A stretch of 64,000 bases of DNA from Onchocerca lupi (Eukaryota > Nematoda > Chromadorea > Rhabditida > Onchocercidae), in the NCBI GenBank assembly GCA_028564675.1, contig JAOVVO010000051.1, positions 62,001 through 126,000 of the forward strand, in the 5' to 3' direction. The translations under genes were made by a program, and so were the position numbers. Below, one piece after another: positions 27,101 through 39,635 of this stretch. Positions within the stretch are counted from its first letter, which is position 1; each line of letters begins with the position of its first letter. The notes under the pieces are model-generated. The model had not been told where the DNA came from and ran no database searches. It was given only the letters and a program-made list of their open reading frames with translations.

Positions 27101-30100
27101 GGTTTCTTTTCAAAGATATTTTGTAATTAAGCATTAAGAATTTACAAATCTTAGCAGAAACGATAAGTTGCTAAGAAAAATGTCCAAAATTCTATCATTA
27201 TTGAAGTAAACTATGACATGGATTGTGCTTATTGATGTTTTGAAGTAATTGAGTTTTATAAATTTTCAAGTTGCTCAGAACAACTTTTTTTTGAAAGAAA
27301 CCAGAATTTTCTATTATTTCATGCATATCTTTCCTTCTATTGAACTTAAATTGTCTCTTGTAGGTTGTGTCAGCTGATTCATTATCATTATGTCTAGCAG
27401 CTTGCTTGAATGCATTTGATTCCTTCGGTTTCGAATGTGAATCGATAATGTATTATCCGGTTGATTCGGAATGCATCTTGAACACTGAAGATCGTTTAGA
27501 TCGACCTGATTTGTTCATGGATGAATTAGAAGACAACGTCATTTACCTGGATAACAACTGCGCTGGATGTATATTATTTTGTAATTAACTCCGTCAAATC
27601 ATTAACTTCTGGGATTCACCGCTAGTAGATGCTTCCCCGTCGTAGTGATGAAAATAATATCTCCTCGGCTTAGCAAATGCATATCAATTCTTATGAATCT
27701 GAATTCAAAAAGATTCCGCACTCCAATGAATCTATTATCGCCTGAGAGATGAATCTGTTAACGTTGTTCTTTAACTTTTAACAAAAATCATTTATAATAG
27801 AAAGGCTAATTATAAATAACAGTAATATATTAATGACCTTTTTGAAAAGGATTAATAACCTTTCAGTTAACCTTTCAACAACCTTTCAGTTTCAATCTTT
27901 GAGGTCACTGATCTGATCGCTCCTAATGAGAATAATGATAAGTTCGAATAGATTTCAGCGCAGTGCTATGCTCCATATGTCACACAGTACATTGCCGTAG
28001 CAAATCGCCAATTAGCTAATGAGCTTGATAGACAACTGATAGCTGATCTTGAATCCTGTGAATCGTTATGCACTCAACGACTATCCACCACGGTAAACAA
28101 CTTGAATAATAAGATGAACTAATAATTGCCCTTTCAATTCGGAAACTGAATTCAAATTTTACAATTTCAAAACTTTCTTATTTGCAAAATACTGAATCTA
28201 ATTTTGAAGAATCCGTTTCATAATTCTCAATCTTTCAGCGTACTTTTCAATAAAGTTATCAATCCACTCTACCTAAGCCATTCCTATTTTAGGTTAAATT
28301 TCATGCTTATTATTCATTTATCTATTTGCTCTTTATCAACTCTTAACAGAAATATGAGCATACAGGAATGATTCCATTGATAATTTCGAGAATTCGAAAC
28401 TTTTTCTTCTTTCAATGCTTTGGGTGTGAAGCAAACCTATTTGGCTAAAGATAAAGTTTTAACTCTTAAGGCCAACGATTTCAACTGTAAATCATTCACG
28501 CATAATCCAAAAACCAACGTTTGCATACTTTCTGATGAACGTTCATTGCCACTTGGTCGTGGAAATCTGGTGGAAGCCGATGGTTTTACATATTACGAGA
28601 AAAAGTGTTTCGCATGTAGGTTATCAAAGCAATGAAATTGTTAATTAATCTTTTCTTTTTTTTTTGTCGTTTAAAGGTGACGATGATAATTCGATTTGCA
28701 AATGAAAATGTCAAATAATCAACCAATTAGCATATCAAAATAAATTTGAAGTGTTTTCGCTCCAATTCATATTTATTTTAACAAAATTTAGCACCACGTA
28801 CATGTCGCAATGTGCCATCTTTTGAACGAGTACCACAAATGATACTTGTTGGTTTTGCTGCATTTGTTATGGAAAATGTACCATCGGTGACAATGTGTCT
28901 TGATCAGTGTACAAAGTAAGTCAATTATTTGTTAGTGATGTTATCAACATTCTTATCACGAATGTGCAGAAATCGAAAGGGCTTCATATACTTTTCAGTA
29001 GATTCAATCGAACAACTTCGATGATATTTCAAAGTATATGTGCATGGATGAAATAAGAGAGTAAAAATGATGATATCTCATTTTTGCAGTAATTCTTTTG
29101 TAGACCATTTTTGAAATTTCAAGCTAAATGAATCGTTTGATTTCAGATTTAAATGATTACGAAGATTCTTTAAAATAGTTTGAAAAGAAAATGCAAGTCT
29201 TTCATTTTCAGTCCTCCAGCGGAAACTGGAGAAAATTTCGAATGCAAATCTGTGATGTATTATTACAATGAGCAAGAATGTATTTTAAACGCTGAAACAC
29301 GAGCAAATAAACCGGATTTATTTATACCAGAAGGAGAGGAGTTCCAGGTTGCATTTTAAAATTAATCCAGAATGATTTACTTAAAAAGATTTTTTTGTTT
29401 TTGCAAATGACAATATTTTTGCATGCATGCTGTTTATTTTCCGATAAATTAGAAGACTTACTGCAACTTTTGATTAAATTTATCAGCTATATTTCTTTCA
29501 TTAATTTTGTTCATTTTTTCATTAGCAGTAGAGAAAGAAAAGCAATTCGAATCTTTGAAGCCTTTTCTCTCTGAGTTAATCAGAAATTCAGGTCGACTAT
29601 TTTGATATTACTTGTCATTTACGTCCTGAAACATGTCCGAACGGTACATCATTGCATACGGTGCGTACAGTCAACGCAGCACTTCCTAAAGGCGAAGGAT
29701 CGGTGCATGTTTTGCAATCAGCCGGAAATTCGGTTGCTGATTGTACTACAAAGTTTGTTTTTTAGAAGATCAGATTATCTCTAAGGCTTATCAGCGTAGG
29801 TTATTGATAATATTCAATAAATGCTGAATTGTGCACATTACTGCATTCATGCGAAATGTATTTGCAACTGTAATGTATCACTGCATGTGCGAGAAGAGCA
29901 TAATGGTACAGAACTGCTTTTAATGAGAATTTTATTGTTGTTGTTGATTTTAAGATGTTATGGAATGGCTCCCGAGAAATGCCGTGCATTTAATTTTAAT
30001 AAGCAGACATCTAATTGTGATCTATTGTATGTTGATGGGAAAACAACTTTACGACCTGCAGTCAGTTCGGGCATTGATCTCTACGACCTTCATTGCCTAG

Positions 30101-33100
30101 ATCGTAAGTAATCGCAAAATTTGGTTTGTGTGTATTTATAGAGACAGATTTCAAATCCATCATTGAAAAGCATAATATAATATTGACTGTTGGAAAGAGA
30201 AACAACTGTCACTTCTTCAATGCTAATAGTGGAATACTGTTTTATGATCTGATGAATTCGTTGGCATAAATTTGCGGCATCAGAATCCATGGATTAGTAA
30301 TACCGAATGCGAGAAATACATTTTCCTTGATTTCAATCATGCCAGTGTTTAAATTTTCAAAAAAAAGATTTATTTGTTGGATAATTCGTGAATTTTGATA
30401 TACTAAAAAGTAAGAAATAAACAGTCATCGATAAGGCAAACACTTCCAGAGATTATCTGAGAAATAACATGTAAAAAATCAAGAAAAATATGAATTATAA
30501 GCCAGGAGTAATAAAAAAATCCCTCAAGAGGACATTTCTCAAATCGTTCAACTCTTATCCAAGAAAGATGAAAAGTCAAGAAGTCGCGGTTTGTTTTCCA
30601 GAGACAAAAATTTGTTCACAGCAAAATGACGAGACACGATTTTCGAGATATTTGTATAGTATATATGATGCAATACCATCGCAGACCTACGAAACAACCG
30701 CTCTTACGAAATGTCTTGATTTTTGCGCATCTGCAGAGCGGTTCATTTTAAATTCGTTAATTCACTTTATTTCAATTATTTCTGAACTCTTCTATGAATC
30801 ATTCAGTTCAAAATCGATCCTGCTTTAAAACCAAACACAAGTTTTTATAGCCTTATAATTTCCAATATATAGCTGAGAAGATACAGGTGCTTTGAAATGA
30901 TGGCATCGAACACTTTAGCCTGAAATTTGATTTCGGAAATAATTTTCACCAGAAATAATGAAAGAATTTAACTTGTTTCAGTTGCGAAGGTGTGAATTAC
31001 AACAGAAGGAATGGTCATTGTGAATTGTTTGATAAGATCGAAGGAAATGGAAAACCGAATAACTTCACAGATTTTTACAAAAATCTCTGTCAAGTGGAAG
31101 AAGTGGAATCGGAATTCAGCGCTGCTGCCAATGTCCCCAAACATCTCCTTCAAAACGTTTCATCTTCCCAAAAGCAAGAAGTAAAATCACAGATTACCGC
31201 AGCAAAAGTAAGCTTTCTCAATCACAATTTCTTCTCAGCTGTGTCTTTTCATGAAAATGAAAGATTCGGACAGTGTTCAAAGGGTTTTCCGGGAATTAAC
31301 TAAACTCGCTCGGAAATGACTGATAAAACTCTTTTAGACAAAGCCTTTCCTACGCGAACAGGAAGCGCAGCGACGTATTCCAGAATTTGTAGCTGCAGCT
31401 GCAGCGAAGTCAGTTGTGGCTTCCGGAAAAGGATTGACAGCTGATGCTAAGCTCACCGTTTCTTCATCCGGAAAAGTTGCAGTTCCAAGACCTGTAGTGC
31501 AAATTGCCCCGGATGCAGTACAAACAATTTGTAATTATGAAGGCATCAAAGTGCAGGTTATCTAGACTAAATTAATATATTTGACATAGCAATGGGTTGA
31601 ATGTGTAATTTATCTTACCGTTTAGGTAATCGATTATTCTTGAACTGTAGATGGATCGAATATACTGAGAGTTAAATTGCAGGTGAGAAACACTGAAGCA
31701 TTCTCGGGAGTGGTATTTGTTAAAAATAAATATGAAACCTGTCGGGTAGAGGTTACGAATAGTGAAAGTGCAACGCTAGTAATCGGTTTGCCGTCGAATT
31801 TTGGTTCGAAAATGGTAGCTGACAAAAGAGTTGCCACTAACAGAGCAAATATTCCTCAACAAACAAAAACCTCAGGTGATAAAGTGGGTAAACCCACCGA
31901 TGAATTGCGTATACGACGACAAGCTTCAGAACTACAAAGGGATTGCGGAATCCAAGATATGGTATAATTTTGTGATGCAATTTAGGGAATGAAGTGCTTT
32001 TATAGGAGCCTAGGCCAATCATTATTCAAATTTGGTTCTTTCTTTCTTTTGTCCAACCAAAGCTGATATGTGATATTGCAAAGAAATGATGAATATTACT
32101 ATGATATTTAGAGCGATTTCAAAGAGATATTATATGAAAAATTTTTAGGCTATTCTTTAGCAAGTAAATAAGGCTTCTTCAGCAAGTAAGTAAGCAAGGG
32201 AGTAAGTACCTCTAAAATTGTTTTGAAGTTACAAGGCTATCAAATTGGAAGGGACTATGGAATTGTTTTTATTTCCAGGTGATACTGCTTTCAGAATAAT
32301 GGCATTTATAAATCAACGGTGGTTGTCCAGACGAATAACTTAGGTATACCGGGTCTGGTAACTTCCATGGATCAAATTTTTGAAGTAAGCTGTGATTATA
32401 GTTCAATGCTCGGTGGAAAAGTCACTGCTGGTGCCAATCTTACAATTGAGTAAGTAATCTATAATTTGAATTTTAAGTATTACTTTAGATAGCAGGAAAG
32501 GTCATTTGTTTATGGATTTGAAATAAACACAATCTAATGCTTTGAGATGGCGGTATATGAAAAAATTTCAGCGGTCCTGAAGCAGCCCTTATCCAACCAC
32601 ATGGAAAAATTGAACTTGGTAATCCAGTGTTGATGCAGATGTTAAGTGGACAAGGAGAATATCAACCTGTTCTACAAGTGATAATTTAAAAATTTGATTT
32701 ATAATATACTTAATAAGCCTCATATTTAATTGAATTAATCTTACTAAAAGAGTTTTGTTGCTTTTTTTTCAGGCAAAATTGGGTGACATTCTGCAGCTGC
32801 GTTGGGAAATGATGGCAATGGATGAAGAACTGGACTTCTTCGTTCGAGATTGTTTTGCTGAGCCAGGAACTAGTACTCTGAATTCTGAAGATAATTTACA
32901 GCTCATTGCGGATGGGTGATTACTTTATTCAAAAATAAAACTGATCAAAATTTATGATTGCAATGAAAAAACCAATCTATGTTGCATACGCGAAAGAAAT
33001 AGATGGATATTTTCCATAAATTAATTAATTAAAGCTATTTTTAACACCGAAAACATTATTTCTCTTCCTATCTATTGCTACTATTCTCTAAGAAAATACA

Positions 33101-34162
33101 TTTTAGTTGCCCAACGCCAGCTGTATCGCAGAAAATTATGCCAGATCCGATCGAAGCAATATCCTCTGCAGTAAAGATAGCTCATTTACAAGCGTTCCGA
33201 TTCGATTCATCCAGTGTAGTCAGAATAACATGTTACCTGGATATCTGCATGAAGAGTTGTAAAGAGGTCAGCCATATCACGATTTAAACTTCTGGGCTTG
33301 CACTGCAATAAATAAACTGAGATATCAAGTTCTTAAGCTTCAATCACCTTAATTACTCAAGATTTCATTTCCCTAAATGACTTATTGTGAAATGAAACTT
33401 CAATTAGATTGATGATTTTAGGTGATGTGTCAACTGGGCAAGGAACAAAAACAATCGCACGGTCGAAAGAAACGCAGTACAACCAATTCAATTACTGATT
33501 GTAAGTCAGGGCGTTAAAAAATCAATGTTGCTGAAGGGTTACGTCGATTCATTCAGCGTTTTGACTTTCTCGATATTTTACGAGAATCACACGTTCAATG
33601 ATTACTTAAGTGCAAGTACATAACGTCGTTATCGTATCGTATGACAATGACATGCATGGAATTTCATGTATTCCTACATTTTGAAGTATAACACATCATA
33701 TTAGATGGTTGCACATTTACTTCTCGGTGATTTAGAAATTATACTGCATGATGAATAATTTGCTTCTTGATACATTAATTTTCCAGACGAGACTGAAACA
33801 TACAGAATCCCGAAACGCGCTCAAGCTACAACATCTCTAATCGTGATAGATCCTCTTCAGCAAGTTGCCGAACCAGCAGCCCTTGCACGATCGCAAACTT
33901 TCGACTTTTTACGAGAAGTCCAACTTATCTATTTTTCCATTTTCCAACACAATTGTTGAATCTTTGAATTTGCTAAATTAAAAAAGATCATTTGCAGGAA
34001 CCGGAGATGACGATAGTCGCCTTACCAGGACAGCTATGTATGTCAAAAATATCGTTATTTGGCATTGTTGGCCTCCTTCTTATTATCACAACCGTACAAG
34101 CTATTGTTGTTGCTCATTATGTATTCCAAAGGCTAATAAGAAACTACAAAAAGAAATACTAA
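24179..34162 (+). CDS. noah-1: NOAH-1-like apical matrix protein: six PAN/apple modules plus ZP domain
   Basis: Resembles nematode NOAH and Drosophila NompA, transmembrane precursors of apical extracellular matrix that attach epidermis or sensory endings to cuticle. 22 exons: 24179-24281, 26371-26504, 26577-26687, 27023-27097, 27364-27568, 27959-28092, 28432(or 28471)-28615, 28792-28915, 29212-29347, 29592-29752, 29955-30103, 30602-30740, 30982-31207, 31338-31556, 31683-31961, 32295-32449, 32572-32677, 32773-32915, 33107-33266, 33422-33500, 33787-33917, 33998-34162; phases all agree, about 1105 residues. Signal peptide 1-29 (hydrophobic run ending AYFSVFASIE). Six cysteine-patterned PAN modules fill about 36-600 (for example CLAACLNAF, CLDQCTN, CLDFCAS). 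A linker is followed by a ZP domain from about 690 (ICNYEG; GIPGLVTSMDQIFEVSCDYS; ITCYLDIC). RKKR at 996-999 is a consensus furin site after the ZP domain, then one transmembrane helix (about 1069-1094) and a basic 11-residue tail. noah-2 is shorter, hence the symbol chosen. The start of exon 7 is ambiguous. Confidence 0.88.
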
Positions 34163-34995
34163 GGTTTAAGTATCACAATTTGAACTTGAAGCAAGTAATC
34201 CGAAGCTTTAACTTCACGATAATCAAACGAAGCTCTAGCTTCTGAATCACATTAAATCCTGACGAAGTCCTACCCCTCTTGCATAGATTACACCCATGAA
34301 GAAGCGACATAGAACCAACTAGTATGCTGATAAATTATTCCATTTAAATAAGAACTCATTCAATTTAATTCAAGTGCAGAGCACTTTGACTAGCGTATTG
34401 CAGAAATCCTTTACTTGAATCCCAACAAACATAAAAATATCTTGTTAATAGTTCTTCCATTGTTTAGTTGTTTATGTTAAAATATTTTTAATTCCAGTGT
34501 TGTCCATAATGAAATTTATGTTTCCATTAAACAAAGTATTAAATATCGGCAAGAATCAAGGACGTTGTAACAGTTGCATAAACATAAAATGTAATGTACC
34601 ACAACTTTCTACATCTTTTAACATTATATATCACTTTAACAGAATATCCCCTGTGTTAGACTGTAAACTATTAGAACTGGTCTCAGATCTTGGCAATCCA
34701 AGACAATGAATTAAGTTTCAGAGGATGAGAATTTCAATGTCAACCTTTCTTTTAAAACTTTACTCTTGAATATACAAATACGAAGTTAACAAAACTTAAA
34801 CAATAAGCAGAGACAAGAAGTATTTTTCGACGAGTAGGTTTCCACAGTAGTTGTATGCAAATTAATCAGTGGAATAACATGTAAAGTGGACCTTTCTAAC
34901 AGATTATTTTACCGACCAGGAGTAACACTAGGAAAGAATCTGACAAATGATACAAGAAATTAATGGTAGCTTTTACAATTGTATTATTAATTAGA
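34163..34995. other. Tail-to-tail spacer between noah-1 and BOP1
   Basis: 833 bases holding the 3' untranslated regions of two convergent genes. A 70-codon open frame (34497-34709) has no splice context, no recognisable motif and unremarkable composition, so I do not call it a gene. Confidence 0.6.
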
Positions 34996-37900
34996 TTAAG
35001 TGAATAAAGCAATCGAGCCATCGACATGTGCAGTTATCAGCCATGGTTGCGAAGGATGGAATATCGCAGCTAAAATTGAAAGACCATTTCTCTGAGCTGT
35101 TTGGGTACGCAACCTTCGTACTGGTACGAATTCATTCTCTTTGAATGGATCGCTACTGATTCGGGCATAATACACAATTGCAGTTGAATCATCCGATACA
35201 GTTGCTATTAATGGATATCTGAAAAACCAAGAAACTTTTTGAAAAATTGTCCAAAATTTCTGCCAGAATATTCAGAATTGTAAAATTTTTTCAATAATTT
35301 AAAAAAAAAAAAGTAAGTTATTTTCTTTTCAATGCCAACAAAAAACTCTAAAAAAAAAAAAAAAAATACAGGTGTAACGAAATCTGACATTTTTAACATA
35401 TTTTGCATCAGGAAATTATTTAAATAAATTAGAAACGACGAGCAAATGATCACATTCTCAAAGTTTGCTAGATCGAAATCTTTTATAATGAAGAAAATAC
35501 AACTTTAATTTTATGAATAAAAAACATAAACCGTTTAGTAATATTATATCATTTACCCTTTTTGGCCTTACTACTACTACTACTACTACAAAAATAAAAC
35601 ATAACTTTTAGAAAAAAAAAGAAAAAATTAAAAAAAAAATTACAAAAAAAAAATGAGCCAATATTATTAACAAAAAAAATAAAGCTAATTACCATACTTT
35701 AAAATGGGAAGAAAATAAATTTTCAAGCCTCAATTTACGAGAAATAAGACATTAAATTCAACGAGATATTTCTCATTTCAGTAGACCACCGAGTATAGGA
35801 TATATAATCCTACTCACACTTCAACAAATGGTAGTGTACTTCCAATTTTTGTAAACAATAGGATATTTAGAGTATTTTAAGCAATCCAGAATATACACAT
35901 TAATGAAAAGATAGAAGCCTATTAAAATAATTCTGCCTCAATATAGGTTTCACTATCACTTCTTTATCCAAGTTATTTGTTGCCATTGAAAAAAAAGGAA
36001 AAATTAGAACAGCTGCAGACAAACCTTGCATGTTGTGTAACTGCACGAATAGCAGCCGTATGATGTTTGACACTTTTCCATGGTTTACTAGAAAGCTGCA
36101 AGTCGATCCACGAAAAAATTCTATCATGGCCGCCAACAAACACATTATCTCCTCGAAAATCAACATGCATAGAGCTCACCCATTGCGAACCGGTCATAAT
36201 CTTCTTCTTCAACTCACACTTGGCCAAATCATAAATTCGTATGTATCTCTGCGTTCCAACAAATAAAAGTGGCTCACACGGATGGAATGATAAAGCCGTC
36301 ATAAGACCTTTTAGGCGAGAAAAAGGTTGCTGAAATCAGTAAGGATTATTTCAAGAAATCATTAGATTTAAACACAAAAACTTTAAAGCTTCAATTTTTA
36401 TTTTAATCACTAACTGGACCCGGCCAAGCAAGCGTAGCCGGTCTAGTTAACTTATATAAATAAAAATGTAAATGTTCAGTTGTTCAAAATCTTAAATGTC
36501 CAAAAGTTCTTAAACATCTGTCTTATCTCTATAAAAATACGCCTATTCGAATGCAACATTGCATCAAAATTTTAAATCGGTCGGTGAAGAACTTGAAACA
36601 CTATGTGGCAAGTAACATTTACATCTTTATTTATATAGATAGATTGCAAGACTGTTCGTTGCTCACCTGAGATTTACAGCTCGAAAGTTGATGTATGTAA
36701 ATAAGTTTCGGTGACTTCGAATTAGCAAATGTTGCAAAGTAATCACCTTTGTGATGCCATACTAACTGACGTGCAATCTAAAGAAACAAAAGATAATGCA
36801 CTCTATAATATAAATATAATTGTAAAACAAAGTAATTACATTATATTCAGTAATTAATAGTGATGATGCCTTGGCAATATTAATTTGAATAACAGAACAA
36901 AAATCCCAAACTTTGTGAATGAAATTGAAGATAACCGTAACGATACTATTTCTTTAAAACAAAAATAATGTATGCAGTATTACAAAAATAATGCAGAAAT
37001 TCAAAGTGAAACCAACATATCCAAGATTAATTGATATTTTGCCTTTCCCTTCATATTTCCATTTTAAAATACCATTTTCTGAAGATTCACATCGAAGTTT
37101 TGATAAATATTCTGTAGTAGCTGTGATACGATGGCGATCTCCACAGTAAGAATTTGTTAAAATCATATTCGTCGATTCCAATGTAACAGCAATAAGTGTC
37201 CACTTTGCAAGAGGACAATAAGCCACACTTGTTACTGGATTTTCCAAGTTTGTTGTCTGTAATGATTGTAATTTCATTACAAAAACTGAATTTAAGAATA
37301 TAATTAGAATGAAGAATGCAACATTAGTATTCGAAATACGACAGGAGTCTTAATCGGTCTTCAATAAGTGCGTCGGTAACACAGAAATAATTTAAGTGGT
37401 AGTGGGAGCAGAACTCTGAACAACTGAAGCAATAATTTAAATCTAAAAAAAAAAAAATGAACAACAACTGAAGTCTAAAAACCAGTTGTATATGTACTCA
37501 TTGGCAGGTCTTTCTGGTAAATATGGTACTGTTATTATTAAATTTGTTGACATTATACAAAAATCAGTACTTTGAGACATCTTCCATCACATATGGACCA
37601 TAATCGCAGCGTTCCATCTTCGCCACCTGATGCGAAGATTTCCGCTGACTCAGGTTCAAACGACAAACTCCTCACTTGCCCGGAATGACCAAGCATAAGC
37701 TTCAAAAAAATTAACAAAATTAATTCATTAGATTCAGAAATCTAATCCATATCATATTAAGATTTATCAAAATTTACATTGCAATGGCAACATTCTTTTG
37801 AAATAAAGAAAAAAAAAATGACATAAAAAAGTGAAACTTACGAAGCTCTGTGTCGTTGGGAAAGGACGCATTTCTGCTAGGTTAGGAAGTTCAGGAAGTA

Positions 37901-39635
37901 GCTCCATATGGTTAACATTTAACTGAAAAGAATTAAATATGTATATTTTTTTTCTGGATCAATTCTTTGATAATATATTAAGCAGTTGTGTTCAGTAATT
38001 AAAAGATGATAAAATAAAGCACCAACTTCAACGTGATGAAGTTTATTAAATCGATATTAATCAAATACCTTCATTTTTCTTTGCCGTGGGGCTAAATATA
38101 AATCAAGACAGCGTTGATAACGATCATTATAAAATTCATCATATGCAGGTACTTTCCTCAAACAACCATATTTTTTTGGAACAAAGTTCAATCGTCGATC
38201 TTCTGGATCAGTTTCCTGATAATTTTTTTTTTTTTTTAACTAAAAATTGTGATAAAACTGTGCCATCAAGAAATGCAAGAAATAAACAATCAGTGAAAAT
38301 TATTCGAAAGCACAATAACGTATATATTTTACTAGAACTAACCTCCCATTTTTTCAGTTCTTCATCATCAAATAAATATTCTGCCGGTGGGTTATAACTT
38401 TCAGCGTGTCCAGGTAAAGCAACTTTTGGAGCAGGAAAATGCATTCGTATCCTAGATAATTCACTTTTCGTTTTTTCTTTGAAAGGATCATCAGCCCATA
38501 AGTCATAAACCTTTAATAAAAATAAAATGAGACGGAAAAATATTCCGAACCAACAGAGATATCAACAAGAATGTCCTAAATGAAGAGCTCCTTGACCGAT
38601 ACCTTTTTTTTAATCTCCTTTGGTCGAGATGGTCGCACCCAACCCATCTTTATCGCATGCACCATTTTTCCTGAAAATGAACAAATTCTATCAAGGGTAT
38701 ACAAAATTATAAGAATGGAATTTAGAAAATAATTAGTTCGAGCATTCATAAAATTCCGTAAAAAATAATACTCACCAACAATACGCTTTTCATCCAATGA
38801 AGGAATAAATGAACGTTTAGAATCCGGTCGATTTGATATTGGATGAATTTCTGTTTGTGATGAGAAGATGTCCAGAAATGGTTGATATGGATTGTAACCA
38901 ACCGATGGATATTTTGAGGCATTTAGTGCATTCAGCTTTCTCACTTCTTCATCGTTTAAAGTAACGAAACCACCGCTTTGTCGGTCATAAACTTTTCTCC
39001 TAAAACAGTCTCTTCACATATAAGCCCTTACAAACATGATTTATTATATAATAGTGGAATAAAACAAAAATAAAAATTTTTAGAGATGCTAGAAGCACTG
39101 AGATTCTATATCACAGTAGAGGTTTCTTAATTTTTAACATTTATATTGCATGAAAAGCAATGTATATTGAAGATATAGGCAACATTTTCTATTAAAATTG
39201 AGCAGTTTCTTTCATTCAAGGATTAGAAAGCAGCTGATTTTTGATAGCATGGAAAAAAGAAAATATACATACTAACCAGTAATTAGGATCGTCCATTCGG
39301 TCAAGGAATTCTTCCATGCCATCTTTTTTTTCAGCTGAATCAATTTGATTCCCGTCCTTATCATAACCAATATGTTTAAAGTCATCATACCACTCAATTG
39401 GAATGTTACCTATCGTATTCCTCAAATCCTATAAACAGTTATAATTATCTCGGCTACTGTTTTTCCATGATCGGAAATATTTTTATAAGACAACAATCTT
39501 ATGATAGTGAATCGGAAAAAAACTGGAAAACTAGAGAAAGTCATGATTTCAAACCTCTTCATCACTCGAGTCATAATAATCGACCTTTCCACTCGTTTCC
39601 TCCAACTCTCCGGAATTCACCCGTTTATGAATCAT
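34996..39635 (-). CDS. BOP1: BOP1, ribosome biogenesis WD40 protein (one apparent frameshift)
   Basis: Orthologue of Block of Proliferation 1/yeast Erb1, the nucleolar scaffold of the PeBoW complex (with Pescadillo and WDR12) needed for 60S subunit maturation. Exons in coding order: 39635-39555, 39428-39277, 38999-38776, 38670-38603, 38510-38343, 38215-38069, 37922-37842, 37699-37571, 37256-37017, 36778-36667, 36329-36025, 35218-34996; about 642 residues after ignoring one base (human 746). The BOP1 N-terminal domain is plain (RNTIGNIPIEWYDDF, RMDDPNYW, SKRSFIPSLDEKRIVG, KMVHAIKMGWVRPSRP, LPGHAESYNPPAEYL, RCLDLYLAPRQRKM), followed by WD repeats (GHSGQVRSLSFEPES, GGEDGTLRLW, FVGTQRYIRIYDL) and a terminal VDGSIALFT. 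Exon 36778-36667 reads VWHHKGDYFATFAN in one frame and IYIHQLSSCKSQ in the next, so one extra base lies near 36720-36722. The acidic N-terminal extension of vertebrate BOP1 is short here. The first exon begins 8 bases before the ATG at a strong acceptor. Confidence 0.9.
36413..36646 (-). repeat. Dispersed repeat, copy B, with terminal inverted repeats
   Basis: In the BOP1 intron between coding exons 36778-36667 and 36329-36025. The ends at about 36451-36475 and 36617-36641 are inverted copies: one reads TATATAAATAAAAATGTAAA and the reverse complement of the other TATATAAATAAAGATGTAAA, both continuing into TGTT. The interior matches copy A at about 4787-4920 in opposite orientation. A less AT-rich block at 36418-36445 (ACCCGGCCAAGC...CCGGTC) may be part of the element. 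The structure suggests a MITE; no target-site duplication was established. Confidence 0.65.

Noticed and set aside
32281..32294. Earlier acceptor (ATTTCCAG) for the noah-1 exon at 32295
   Set aside because: Using it puts a stop in frame; the next AG (CTTTCAG, ending 32294) keeps phase and gives the expected QDM-NNGIYKS join.
38086..38397. 103-codon + strand frame over the BOP1 gene
   Set aside because: Antisense shadow of two well-matched BOP1 exons.
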